Assembly (NCBI GenBank): GCA_016213105.1
Contig: JACRBN010000026.1
Location: 248,001-312,000 of the forward strand
From: Chloroflexota bacterium
GTDB lineage: Bacteria > Chloroflexota > Anaerolineae > Anaerolineales > Villigracilaceae
Direction of reading: 5' to 3'
DNA: 64,000 bases
The translations under genes were made by a program, and so were the position numbers. Shown here one piece after another: positions 41,667 to 49,136 of the stretch; the first letter of the stretch is position 1, and every line of letters starts with the position of its first letter. Below the pieces are notes generated by a model that made no database searches, was not told the DNA's origin, and worked only from the letters and a program-made list of their open reading frames with translations.

Positions 41667-44600
41667 TTATCCCTCCACAATTTTAATTTCCTCTTCCGTC
41701 AATCCATACAACTCATACACCAGGGAGTCGATCCGCTTGTCCGTGGATTCGATCTCGCGCGCCAGGGATTCCTTCTCCTGCGGCGTGCGCGGATTGCGGC
41801 GGTGCAGGTCCATCATGCGCGTGACCAGCGCCACCATGTTCTCGTGCCGCGCGCGCTCGGCGGGGTCGTTGAAGTTGATGGTACGGATGGGAAAAGGATT
41901 AAGATAATTCGTTTTGAAAACAAAGTAACCACCACGAAGCACATAACCTGTTGTTGACAAAAACCACCACATAATGCGTGAGTTCAGTAACCCTAGCCAA
42001 TAATTCTTATTCTCTTTATAGTTTGACGAAGGTATTATGCTATAAACTTTTGTGTTGTGATACAAGCCTGCTGGCGCAATAGTCATATTACAACCCAGAC
42101 TGATTTCAGGCGTGATAATTCTCTCGCTTTCAAATACATTCATGTCTCTACTTCTATGACATGAATACCAATACTTTATATTTGTCTTCTGCCTTTCCCT
42201 GATGTCTGTTAATTCTCTTCGGTATTCTTTAAGATAAGTATATCCATTGGGGAATTTACTTTGAAATTCAGCTTCTTCAAATATCTTTGTTTTGCCATTT
42301 ACCAATCGATAGGGGTAAATACAGTAATAAGAATGTTTGGGAACTTCATACCTGTCCACATCTTCCCCTCGCAAGAAAGGCTTAACAAGGCCCCTTTCAA
42401 CAATAATACTCCCTCCAGCTCTTTCCGAGAATAATTTTAATAAGCCATTGGGTAGTTCTTCTTCAAATTTAAGTACATGTACATTGTCAATTCCTGACTG
42501 GACGCCAACAAGTATTTCATCGCAAACATCCCCAAGGGTATGGGGTTGCCTGGATAATGATTGTAAAAGTGAAGGAGCCTGCTTTTTCGTCAATGTCCAG
42601 GGCTTTTCAGATAACTCCTCTCTACTGTAAAGTGTAAAGTCTTCGATTGATAAATTCAATAGGTGCGATGGTAGATTCTGACGCGGGATATTTTCAAATT
42701 CATAATAATTAAATCCTTCAGTGATTGATTTCTGTAAAAAGAGAAGCCCTGTATAAGTCGATGCTTGTTCAAAAACAAGATTATTCCCAAAGCTGATAAA
42801 TTTCTCAATAGCTGAGTTTCTTGCTAGGAAACTTCTCAACCCTGAGCCGAAGTCAGAGTTTACAAATTTATGTGGACAAATGAATCCCAGCTTCCCCTGT
42901 TCACGAAGTAGTTTGAAGGCTCGTTCAATAAAGAGAAGATACAAATCAAACCGCTTAACAGCACTTTCATATTTCGTAATATAGTAATCAATTTGATCGT
43001 TATAGTTTTCCTGCAAGCCTTGAATCCTCAAATACGGGGGGTTACCCACCACCACATCGAAGCCGCCCTGAATGAAGACCTGCGGGAAGGCGGCCTTCCA
43101 GTCGAAGACGTTGACGCGCGCGCGTTCGTCCTCGTCCACGAAGCCGCCCATCGTCAACTGCCGGCCTTCGTAATAGTCAGGTCCGATCAGCGAGTTTCCG
43201 CATTGAATGTTGCGTCCCAGGTCGGGCAGTACGCGTTCCTGCAAGAGCGCCAACTGTGAGCCGACCGTCTCCTGGGTCTCTCCCTCCAGCACCTTGAGCA
43301 GCAGCGAGAGCTTGGTCACTTCCACGGCCTGCGGGTCGATGTCCACGCCGTGGATGTTGTTGAGCAGGATGCGCTTCTTCTCGGCGGTGGTTAAACGGTA
43401 TCCGTCCTTTGCCTGATACAGCACAGGGTTCCTGCCCGCCAGCGATCTTTCGAGGTCGTGTTCCACGTACCATTTCAGGTGCCAGTCCAGCAAATACTGG
43501 TACGCGCCCAGCGGGAAGGTGCCCGAGCCGCAGGCGGGGTCGAGGATTCTCAAACTCGCAGCCTGTTTGGGTGTCATCCCCTCCAGTAGTTTGCCCACGG
43601 TATTCTGGACGATGTAGTCCACGATGTAGGTGGGCGTGTAATAGACCCCGCCCGCCTTGCGCACTTCGGGCTTCTCCTCCACTTTGGCCTGGTGCCCCGC
43701 CGTCAGGCGGATGACCCTGCCCAGGAAGCGCTCGTAGACCTGCCCGAGAATGTCCGAGGGAATTTCGCGGAAGACGTACGGGCTTTCGGGGTAATACAGG
43801 TTTTTGAGAATGTCCAGCAGGACCTTGTCGTCGATCTTCAAGTTCAACGTCAGCGAGTCGGCCGCGCTGGATTGGCCCTTCTCGTCCTTGAAGTGGAACA
43901 GGCCCGAGTTATAGCGGGCATCTGCGCGCTGGAAGAGGCGGACAAGATTTGAATATACGGCCCCACCCGCAGAGATTTCCTTGAGTTGGTAATCACTCTC
44001 CACCCCGCGATCCTCGCAGATGCGCAGGAAGACGATGCGGTCGATGGTCATTTGCACGGCGTAATTCAGTTCACGCGCGCTCAGGCTGGGGTTGCGCAGG
44101 GCGATGTTGCGCGCCAGCAAATCGCGCCAGCGCTCGATCTCGGCCAGGAAGGCATCGTCCACCTCGGCGGTGCCCTTTTTGCCCTTCAAGCCTTCGGCGT
44201 ACTGGTCGAACGAGCCTTTCAGCACGGCCTCGCGCGAAAAGACCGCGGCGATCTCGTCCCACTTTTCGGCGTACTCGCGGAAGGAGAACATGCGCACGCG
44301 CCCGGTGGATGCCTTGTCGCTCTGGTTGGGCTTGACGCGGCAATCGTAGACCGCGAACTCCTCGAAATCGGTCAGGATGCCCAGCGGCAGTTTGGCGCTC
44401 CAGGCGTAGCGCCGCAGTTGATAGGCGGGATGGATGTTGTCCTGGATGTTGACGGCGGGCTTCTTGGCCTCCACGAAGAACTTGCGCGCGCCGCCGATGC
44501 GGAAGGCGTAATCGGGGGCCTTGTTCCCGCCTTCGATCTCCAGGCTGTCCTCGTGGATCACATCCTTGTACATCTCGGCATAGCCCTGGCGGTTGAACAC

Positions 44601-44738
44601 GTCCCAGCCCAGGGCCTCGAAGAACGGGTCGAGGAACTCGCGCCGCAACTGCGTCTCGTTGTATTTCCCCGAGCGATAGGTATCGTAATGCTGTTCGAAG
44701 CGTGCCACAAGCTGCTGGATGATCTCAGGTGCGGTCAT
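41667..44738 (-). CDS. Single-chain type II (IIG, Eco57I-like) restriction-modification enzyme
   Basis: A protein of 1023 aa that joins cutting, methylation and recognition. The N-terminal domain has APDYAFRIGGARKFFVEAKKP, a PD-(D/E)xK nuclease pattern as in HsdR-like ends. The middle has methylase motif I (ILDPACGSGTFPLGAYQYLL) and motif IV (NPPYLRI) for adenine-N6 methylation. The C-terminal third is a TaqI-like recognition region. Codons for the middle-to-late part (about 41900-43000) are very AT-rich while both ends are GC-rich, so the recognition region has probably been exchanged. Start at 44738 has AAGGA 9 nt upstream; the frame before it is repeat DNA. Confidence 0.87.
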   Translation of the reverse strand: MTAPEIIQQLVARFEQHYDTYRSGKYNETQLRREFLDPFFEALGWDVFNRQGYAEMYKDVIHEDSLEIEGGNKAPDYAFRIGGARKFFVEAKKPAVNIQDNIHPAYQLRRYAWSAKLPLGILTDFEEFAVYDCRVKPNQSDKASTGRVRMFSFREYAEKWDEIAAVFSREAVLKGSFDQYAEGLKGKKGTAEVDDAFLAEIERWRDLLARNIALRNPSLSARELNYAVQMTIDRIVFLRICEDRGVESDYQLKEISAGGAVYSNLVRLFQRADARYNSGLFHFKDEKGQSSAADSLTLNLKIDDKVLLDILKNLYYPESPYVFREIPSDILGQVYERFLGRVIRLTAGHQAKVEEKPEVRKAGGVYYTPTYIVDYIVQNTVGKLLEGMTPKQAASLRILDPACGSGTFPLGAYQYLLDWHLKWYVEHDLERSLAGRNPVLYQAKDGYRLTTAEKKRILLNNIHGVDIDPQAVEVTKLSLLLKVLEGETQETVGSQLALLQERVLPDLGRNIQCGNSLIGPDYYEGRQLTMGGFVDEDERARVNVFDWKAAFPQVFIQGGFDVVVGNPPYLRIQGLQENYNDQIDYYITKYESAVKRFDLYLLFIERAFKLLREQGKLGFICPHKFVNSDFGSGLRSFLARNSAIEKFISFGNNLVFEQASTYTGLLFLQKSITEGFNYYEFENIPRQNLPSHLLNLSIEDFTLYSREELSEKPWTLTKKQAPSLLQSLSRQPHTLGDVCDEILVGVQSGIDNVHVLKFEEELPNGLLKLFSERAGGSIIVERGLVKPFLRGEDVDRYEVPKHSYYCIYPYRLVNGKTKIFEEAEFQSKFPNGYTYLKEYRRELTDIRERQKTNIKYWYSCHRSRDMNVFESERIITPEISLGCNMTIAPAGLYHNTKVYSIIPSSNYKENKNYWLGLLNSRIMWWFLSTTGYVLRGGYFVFKTNYLNPFPIRTINFNDPAERARHENMVALVTRMMDLHRRNPRTPQEKESLAREIESTDKRIDSLVYELYGLTEEEIKIVEG

Positions 44739-44765
44739 GGTCAGTATCCTTCCTGGTGTGCAGGG

Positions 44766-44790
44766 GATAGTCGCTTTCAAAGTGACTGTC
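44766..44790. repeat. Degenerate REP palindrome upstream of the restriction-modification gene
   Basis: GATAGTCGCTTT and AAAGTGACTGTC pair with two mismatches. It carries the AGTGACTGTC core of the RAYT-associated repeats. Confidence 0.6.
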
Positions 44791-44880
44791 ACCTTTTTCA
44801 AGCATACAGGAAAATCAGCGAAACATCAAGCCTTATCAATCCTGTAAGGTCGGCGCGGGTGGCGGCGGGTTCCTGTTCAG

Positions 44881-45174
44881 TCGGTCATGCAGGCTGTACC
44901 TGCTTTGATTCCATCCACACTGACTTGATGGGTGTGTGTACCGATTTTATCGATGCGCCTTTTGGTTTTGTCGGTGCGCTCACTATTTTAGTTTCGGCGC
45001 GTACCGAGGTTGTCAGTAGGCGTACCCACTCGAATGATGGGCCTATTGATTGAGTTGGCAGGCATACTAACTTTGTCGGTGGGGATACTGATTTTGTCGG
45101 TGCGCATATTTTTCGAGTGGGTGCGCCTGTCGGTTTTGTTGGCAGGCATACCGAGCTTGTCGGCGCGCAGTCTG
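44881..45174. repeat. Degenerate 21-bp tandem repeat array (12-14 units)
   Basis: From 44923 to 45174 the DNA divides into twelve consecutive 21-bp units without a single indel; two weaker units extend it back to 44881. The plus-strand consensus is near ATTTTGTCGGTGCGCATACC plus G. Because 21 is a multiple of three, frames stay open: on the minus strand (44885-45223, 112 codons) it reads as heptads such as APTKSVS, PPTKLVC, ASIKSVH. A coding role is possible but no start signal or secretion signal supports it. Not CRISPR: units abut and diverge. Confidence 0.8.
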
Positions 45175-45232
45175 CCTCTGAACAGGCTGGCCCGTTCGGA
45201 AGGGAGGTCAGGAGACATAACATAATTGTAAG

Positions 45233-45261
45233 TTGACTTCGCGGTTATTTTTTTGCATACT
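45233..45261 (+). promoter_or_regulatory. Promoter for the small gene at 45314
   Basis: TTGACT (45233-45238) and CATACT (45256-45261) are separated by 17 bp, with TTG preceding the -10 box. This is the best sigma-70-type promoter in the island. Confidence 0.6.
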
Positions 45262-45313
45262 AAAAACAGGTTCTGGGGGCTACCCCGGACGCAATCCACC
45301 ATAGGAGGAACCC

Positions 45314-45667
45314 ATGCCCGGCAAGACCTATCCAACCGACGTCATCGAACAAACCCGAATTGTGCTGGATGCCTGGAGGCAGATCAAGGAGGATCTGACC
45401 CTGGGCGACCTGACCCTGTCCATGCTGGCGGGTGAACTGGCGCAGGCCGAACCCGGCGAGGCCGCCATCGTCAACCTGGAGAATCAGTTGACCGAGGCGC
45501 GCAACCAGCGCGACGCGCTCTACACCGCCATGTGGGACAAGGTCAAGCGCGTGCGCTCCGCCATCAAAGGCATCTACGGCGACGACTCGTCGCAGTATGA
45601 ATTGGTCGGCGGCACGCGCAAGAGCGACCGCAAGACGCCCGTCCGCAAGCCCAAACCAACAGTGTAG
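45314..45667 (+). CDS. Small helical protein, unknown
   Basis: A soluble, charged protein of 117 aa. Two helical stretches (VIEQTRIVLDAWRQIKEDLT; EAAIVNLENQLTEARNQRDALYTAMWDKVKRVR) suggest a helical bundle or short coiled coil. A basic tail (GGTRKSDRKTPVRKPKPTV) could bind nucleic acid. TAGGAGGAACCC lies directly upstream and a good promoter is present, so it is a real gene. I do not recognise the family. Confidence 0.75.
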   Translation: MPGKTYPTDVIEQTRIVLDAWRQIKEDLTLGDLTLSMLAGELAQAEPGEAAIVNLENQLTEARNQRDALYTAMWDKVKRVRSAIKGIYGDDSSQYELVGGTRKSDRKTPVRKPKPTV

Positions 45668-45673
45668 CTCACA

Positions 45674-45706
45674 AGGTGACAGTCACCTCGCAGGTGACTG
45701 TCACCT
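45674..45706. repeat. REP palindrome, double copy
   Basis: AGGTGACAGTCACCT and AGGTGACTGTCACCT, each palindromic by itself and complementary to the other, separated by CGC. It lies 7 bp after the small gene's stop and matches the RAYT-flanking repeats. Confidence 0.9.
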
Positions 45707-45809
45707 GAATCCTGGGGCGGCGCGGCCTTGAAAATGAAATTATGCTGCAAGTGTGCGGCTTTTCGATGTATGCCACCAATGGGGGCAATTTCCTGGCAGG
45801 AAGCCTGTT

Positions 45810-47027
45810 TTATTGCGTCTCCTCGGGCGGCTTCATGGTTTGAAAACTTTGGTACAACAACAGGTCATACACAATCTTCAACCCGCCGGAGAGGAAAAAC
45901 GGCAGGCTCAACAAGGCGGGCACGCCAAAGAACACGCCCGTCAGCGCGGGGGAAAGCGCCGCTCCCACCGAGCGGGCGATGGCCGTCACCCCCGAGGCCG
46001 CCGAACGTTCGTCGGGATCCACCACTGCCATCGTGTAAGACTGACGCGTAGGCACGTCCATTTGAGAAATGCTGAATCGAAGCAATAATGCTCCAATGGC
46101 CAGCGGCAGGTTGGGCATGAGCGGCACCAGCATCAGCAGGATGTTCGAGGGGATATGGGTAAAGACCATCGTGTTGATCAACCCGATCTTTGCGGCCAGC
46201 CTCACCGCCAGCAGGGCAGAAACGCCTGCCAGCACATTTGCCCCAAAGAAGATGCTCCCCAGCACGCCCGTATCAACGCCAAACCGTACATGGAACCAGT
46301 AGGCAATCATGCTTTGCACAATCAACCCACCCGCAAAGGCATCCAGCGAAAATAGCGCGCTCAACTTGAGAACCACGGTCCTGGAACGATGCAGGCCCAG
46401 GGTAGTCTTCCTCGTGGAATTGGAAATGGGCGCTTCGATCTCCTTCCTGACGAAGAGAAAAAGAATTGCCAGCGCCAGGCCGCCCAGGGCGTATCCCGAT
46501 AACACCGCCCGATAGGCATCCAGTGTCGACCATCCAATCCATTGCAGTCCGCGCACCAGCCAGCCGCCGCTCAGAGCACCCGTGGCCGTGGCGAACGACC
46601 CGGCCAGGTTATACCAGGCGAAGACCTGGGTACGCCGTTCATTGGGAACCAGTTGGGTCAACCCCGCCTGTTCCACCGAGAGGAAAGGCCCGATCTCGTT
46701 GCCGCTCGGGCTAATGACGCCGATGATGGCGGCCAGTATCAAAGCGTACGGGTTGCGCGTCAGGATAAAGGCCAACCCTGCGCCCATCATCAGCAGCGCC
46801 CCAGCCAACAATGTCCTGCGCCTGCCAAAGCGGTCGGCTGTAGTGGTCAACCAGAGTGAGACACCGGCATCGCCTGCCAGTGTAAGGGTAAAGAGCAGGC
46901 CGATCTGCCCTTCGGTCAGGCCGATTTCGGCAAGGTACAGCGCCAGCACCACAGACAGGAAACCATAACAAAACAGGCGTATGATGCGCGTGGTGAAAAG
47001 CAGGGAAATGTCATGGTTCTTTTTCAT
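45810..47027 (-). CDS. MFS transporter
   Basis: A membrane protein of 405 aa with about twelve hydrophobic segments. The loop between helices 2 and 3 reads DAGVSLWLTTTADRFGRRRTLLAG, the major facilitator motif A (DRFGRR). A conserved VPTRQSYTMAVVDPDERSAASG near helix 10 resembles multidrug-type members. Substrate unknown. It is divergent from the haem-type lipoprotein gene and shares with it a region with inverted repeats. Confidence 0.85.
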   Translation of the reverse strand: MKKNHDISLLFTTRIIRLFCYGFLSVVLALYLAEIGLTEGQIGLLFTLTLAGDAGVSLWLTTTADRFGRRRTLLAGALLMMGAGLAFILTRNPYALILAAIIGVISPSGNEIGPFLSVEQAGLTQLVPNERRTQVFAWYNLAGSFATATGALSGGWLVRGLQWIGWSTLDAYRAVLSGYALGGLALAILFLFVRKEIEAPISNSTRKTTLGLHRSRTVVLKLSALFSLDAFAGGLIVQSMIAYWFHVRFGVDTGVLGSIFFGANVLAGVSALLAVRLAAKIGLINTMVFTHIPSNILLMLVPLMPNLPLAIGALLLRFSISQMDVPTRQSYTMAVVDPDERSAASGVTAIARSVGAALSPALTGVFFGVPALLSLPFFLSGGLKIVYDLLLYQSFQTMKPPEETQ

Positions 47028-47124
47028 GGGAAATTGCGCTCCTTTAAGATGCGATTTGCGCGGTCACATCATTCTAAGACAAAATCACTCTTCTGGTCAG
47101 AACCCGCCAGGATGGTGAGGATTT

Positions 47125-47206
47125 CCCCTAGCCCAATAGGGGAGAACGCCTCTAGCCTGTTCGAGGCAGCCCAACTACAATGGGCCATGCCCCAATTTCA
47201 ATTGGG
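47125..47206. promoter_or_regulatory. Row of four short inverted repeats in a divergent promoter region
   Basis: CCCCTA/TAGGGG (47125-47142), GCCTC/GAGGC (47048 side, 47148-47167), GCCCA/TGGGC (47169-47185) and CCCAATT/AATTGGG (47191-47206) lie in series between the MFS and lipoprotein genes. They look like operators. The two-component regulator encoded at 48471 is a candidate binder, but no half-site matches a known consensus closely. Confidence 0.45.
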
Positions 47207-47251
47207 TGATCTTGCCCAAAACAGATCGACAACAACTTAATAGGAGAATGT

Positions 47252-48418
47252 ATGAAATCACTGTTGAAAGTCATCTCACTGCTTGTGCTGGCCTCCTTGC
47301 TGTTGGCAGCCTGCGCCACTGCCACACCCACCCCTGCCGCCACCGAAGCGCCCACGGAAGCCCCCACCAAGGTTCCCACTGCCACCGAACCGCCCGTTCC
47401 CGCCTGGACTGCCCCTGAAGGCGCGCTTGTGGCTGTGATGGCTGACGCCGCCCCCACCCTCGATGGCGTGGGCGATGAGGCCGCCTGGTCCAATGCGGAA
47501 GAGATTGTCATTGAAGTCTCCGGCGGCGCCAATGGTTATGCCACCGAGGTCCATCTCAAGGCCATTTACACGGCCGACAGTGTGTACTTCCTGATGTCTT
47601 ATGCCGATACCACCGAATCCTTCTTCCGCTCCCCCTGGCAGAAACAGGAGGATGGCACCTGGAAAAAGATCAACGACCCGAGCGACAAGGGCGGCGACAA
47701 TAACCTCGTTTATGAAGACAAAATGGCTTTTATCTGGCCGATCAACGAAGTGAAGAACTTCGAGGCCGCGGGTTGTTTTGTGGCCTGCCATGCCGGTGAG
47801 AATAGCGACATCAAGCCCTACGGAAACAAGTACCTGCCCGAAGGCGAAATGGCCGACATCTGGCATTGGAAATCCGTTCGCAATCTAAACCAGGTGGATG
47901 ATCAATATCTCGACTCCACCACACTTGACACTTCCACGCCTGAGAACCAAACCAAGACCATCGAAGCGGGACGCCACAGCGACCCGAAGGATTCCGGCGG
48001 TTACAGCGACAACTATGCCTCCAAGCCCGACCCAAATGACGCCACAAAGACCGTCCCCGATAAGAGTATGCCTGGCTTCTCCTCCCCCAATTTCGACATG
48101 ACCACAGGCGCGCCCGGCTACATTCTGGATGCCGACAAGATTCCTTTCGACGATGCCGCCTTCAAGGCTGGCGACTACCTGCCTGGCATCGTCAAGAGTG
48201 AGATCGTGGGCGACCGCGGCAACATCTCGGCTGGCTGGAAATACGTTGACGGCACCTGGACACTCGAGTTCGGCCGCAAACTGGACACTGGCTCACAGTA
48301 CGACGTGCAGTTCACCGATCTGAGCGCCATGTACTATTTCGCCATGGCTGTCTTCGACAATGCCCAGGTTCGCCACGCCTTCCAGGCGGGTGCTTCCTTC
48401 CTGATCTTCAAACCCTAA
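47252..48418 (+). CDS. Ethylbenzene-dehydrogenase-related haem-binding lipoprotein
   Basis: A protein of 388 aa with a lipoprotein signal (lipobox LLAAC), a Thr/Pro-rich linker and a domain of the EB_dh family (DMSO-reductase gamma-subunit-like): VMADAAPTLDGVGDEAAW, VHLKAIYTADSVYFLMSYAD. At residues 175-180 it carries CFVACH, a CX3CH haem-attachment-like motif common in this family's lone members. It would be an exported electron-transfer protein. No molybdenum catalytic or iron-sulfur subunit is adjacent. Good ribosome-binding site (AGGAG). A two-component system lies directly downstream on the other strand. Confidence 0.83.
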   Translation: MKSLLKVISLLVLASLLLAACATATPTPAATEAPTEAPTKVPTATEPPVPAWTAPEGALVAVMADAAPTLDGVGDEAAWSNAEEIVIEVSGGANGYATEVHLKAIYTADSVYFLMSYADTTESFFRSPWQKQEDGTWKKINDPSDKGGDNNLVYEDKMAFIWPINEVKNFEAAGCFVACHAGENSDIKPYGNKYLPEGEMADIWHWKSVRNLNQVDDQYLDSTTLDTSTPENQTKTIEAGRHSDPKDSGGYSDNYASKPDPNDATKTVPDKSMPGFSSPNFDMTTGAPGYILDADKIPFDDAAFKAGDYLPGIVKSEIVGDRGNISAGWKYVDGTWTLEFGRKLDTGSQYDVQFTDLSAMYYFAMAVFDNAQVRHAFQAGASFLIFKP

Positions 48419-48440
48419 TCAAATCTCCCTCCTTTGCAAA

Positions 48441-48470
48441 GAATACAGCCGCTTCGAAGCGGCTGTATTC
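48441..48470. terminator. 30-bp perfect palindrome between convergent genes
   Basis: The arm GAATACAGCCGCTTC pairs with its exact complement, making a stem that could terminate both the lipoprotein and the response-regulator transcripts. T-runs are short. Confidence 0.7.
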
Positions 48471-49133
48471 CTATTCGCTGCTCCTCTTTTCGAAGAGGTG
48501 ATGCTGGTAGGCATATGCCGCCAGTTCTATGCGATTGCCTAAATGCAGCTTTTCGAACATATTACCTACATAATTCCCCACAGTCTTTTCACTCAAGTTC
48601 AGCAATTGGCCGATCTCCGCGTTGGTTCTGCCGCGCGCCAGCCACAGTAACACGTCCATCTCACGGTCAGACAACATGCGAAACGCATCCTCTTCCATCC
48701 TGCGTTCGGTCTCCCGCACGCGGCTCAACAGACGGGCCGTTGTGGAAGGGTCAAGCAGAGCCTCGCCCCGCGCTGCTGCCTGGATGGCTCGCAGTAGTTC
48801 CTCGTTGCCGACCTGCTTAAGAACATATCCCACTGCGCCCGCGCTGATGGCGCGTACGATCAGTTCATCGTCCGCAAAGGATGTCAACATTACCACCTTG
48901 GTGGAGGGAAATTGCGAAGCGATCTGCCGCGCAGCCTCGATCCCGCCCTCGCCGGGGATGCGGATGTCCATCAACGCCACGTCGGGCTGAAGCCTGGCAA
49001 CGATATTGACCGCCTCCAAAGCCGTGCTGGCCTCTCCCACCACTTCCATGTCGGGCTGATCGTTCAACAGGGTCATCAACCCCAGCCGCACAATGGCATG
49101 ATCGTCAACGAGAATAATTTTGGTTTTATCCAT
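48471..49133 (-). CDS. NarL/LuxR-family response regulator
   Basis: A protein of 220 aa. The receiver has the acidic pair in ILVDDHAIVRLG, the phosphorylated Asp 56 in ALMDIRIPGEGG, and the Thr/Lys positions in VVMLTSF and GYVLKQ. The C-terminal LuxR-type helix-turn-helix reads LSDREMDVLLWLARGRTNAEIGQLLNLSEKTVGNYVGNMFEKL. It would act on DNA after phosphorylation by the kinase encoded 3 bp upstream. A likely target is the lipoprotein gene next to it. Confidence 0.92.
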   Translation of the reverse strand: MDKTKIILVDDHAIVRLGLMTLLNDQPDMEVVGEASTALEAVNIVARLQPDVALMDIRIPGEGGIEAARQIASQFPSTKVVMLTSFADDELIVRAISAGAVGYVLKQVGNEELLRAIQAAARGEALLDPSTTARLLSRVRETERRMEEDAFRMLSDREMDVLLWLARGRTNAEIGQLLNLSEKTVGNYVGNMFEKLHLGNRIELAAYAYQHHLFEKRSSE

Positions 49134-49136
49134 ATG

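Noticed and set aside
44739-44801. Longer start for the restriction-modification enzyme (MKKVTVTLKATI...)
   Set aside because: Again a translated REP-like repeat; AAGGA supports 44738.
44881-45174. CRISPR array
   Set aside because: Units of 21 bp directly abut, diverge in sequence and have no unique spacers; no cas genes are present.
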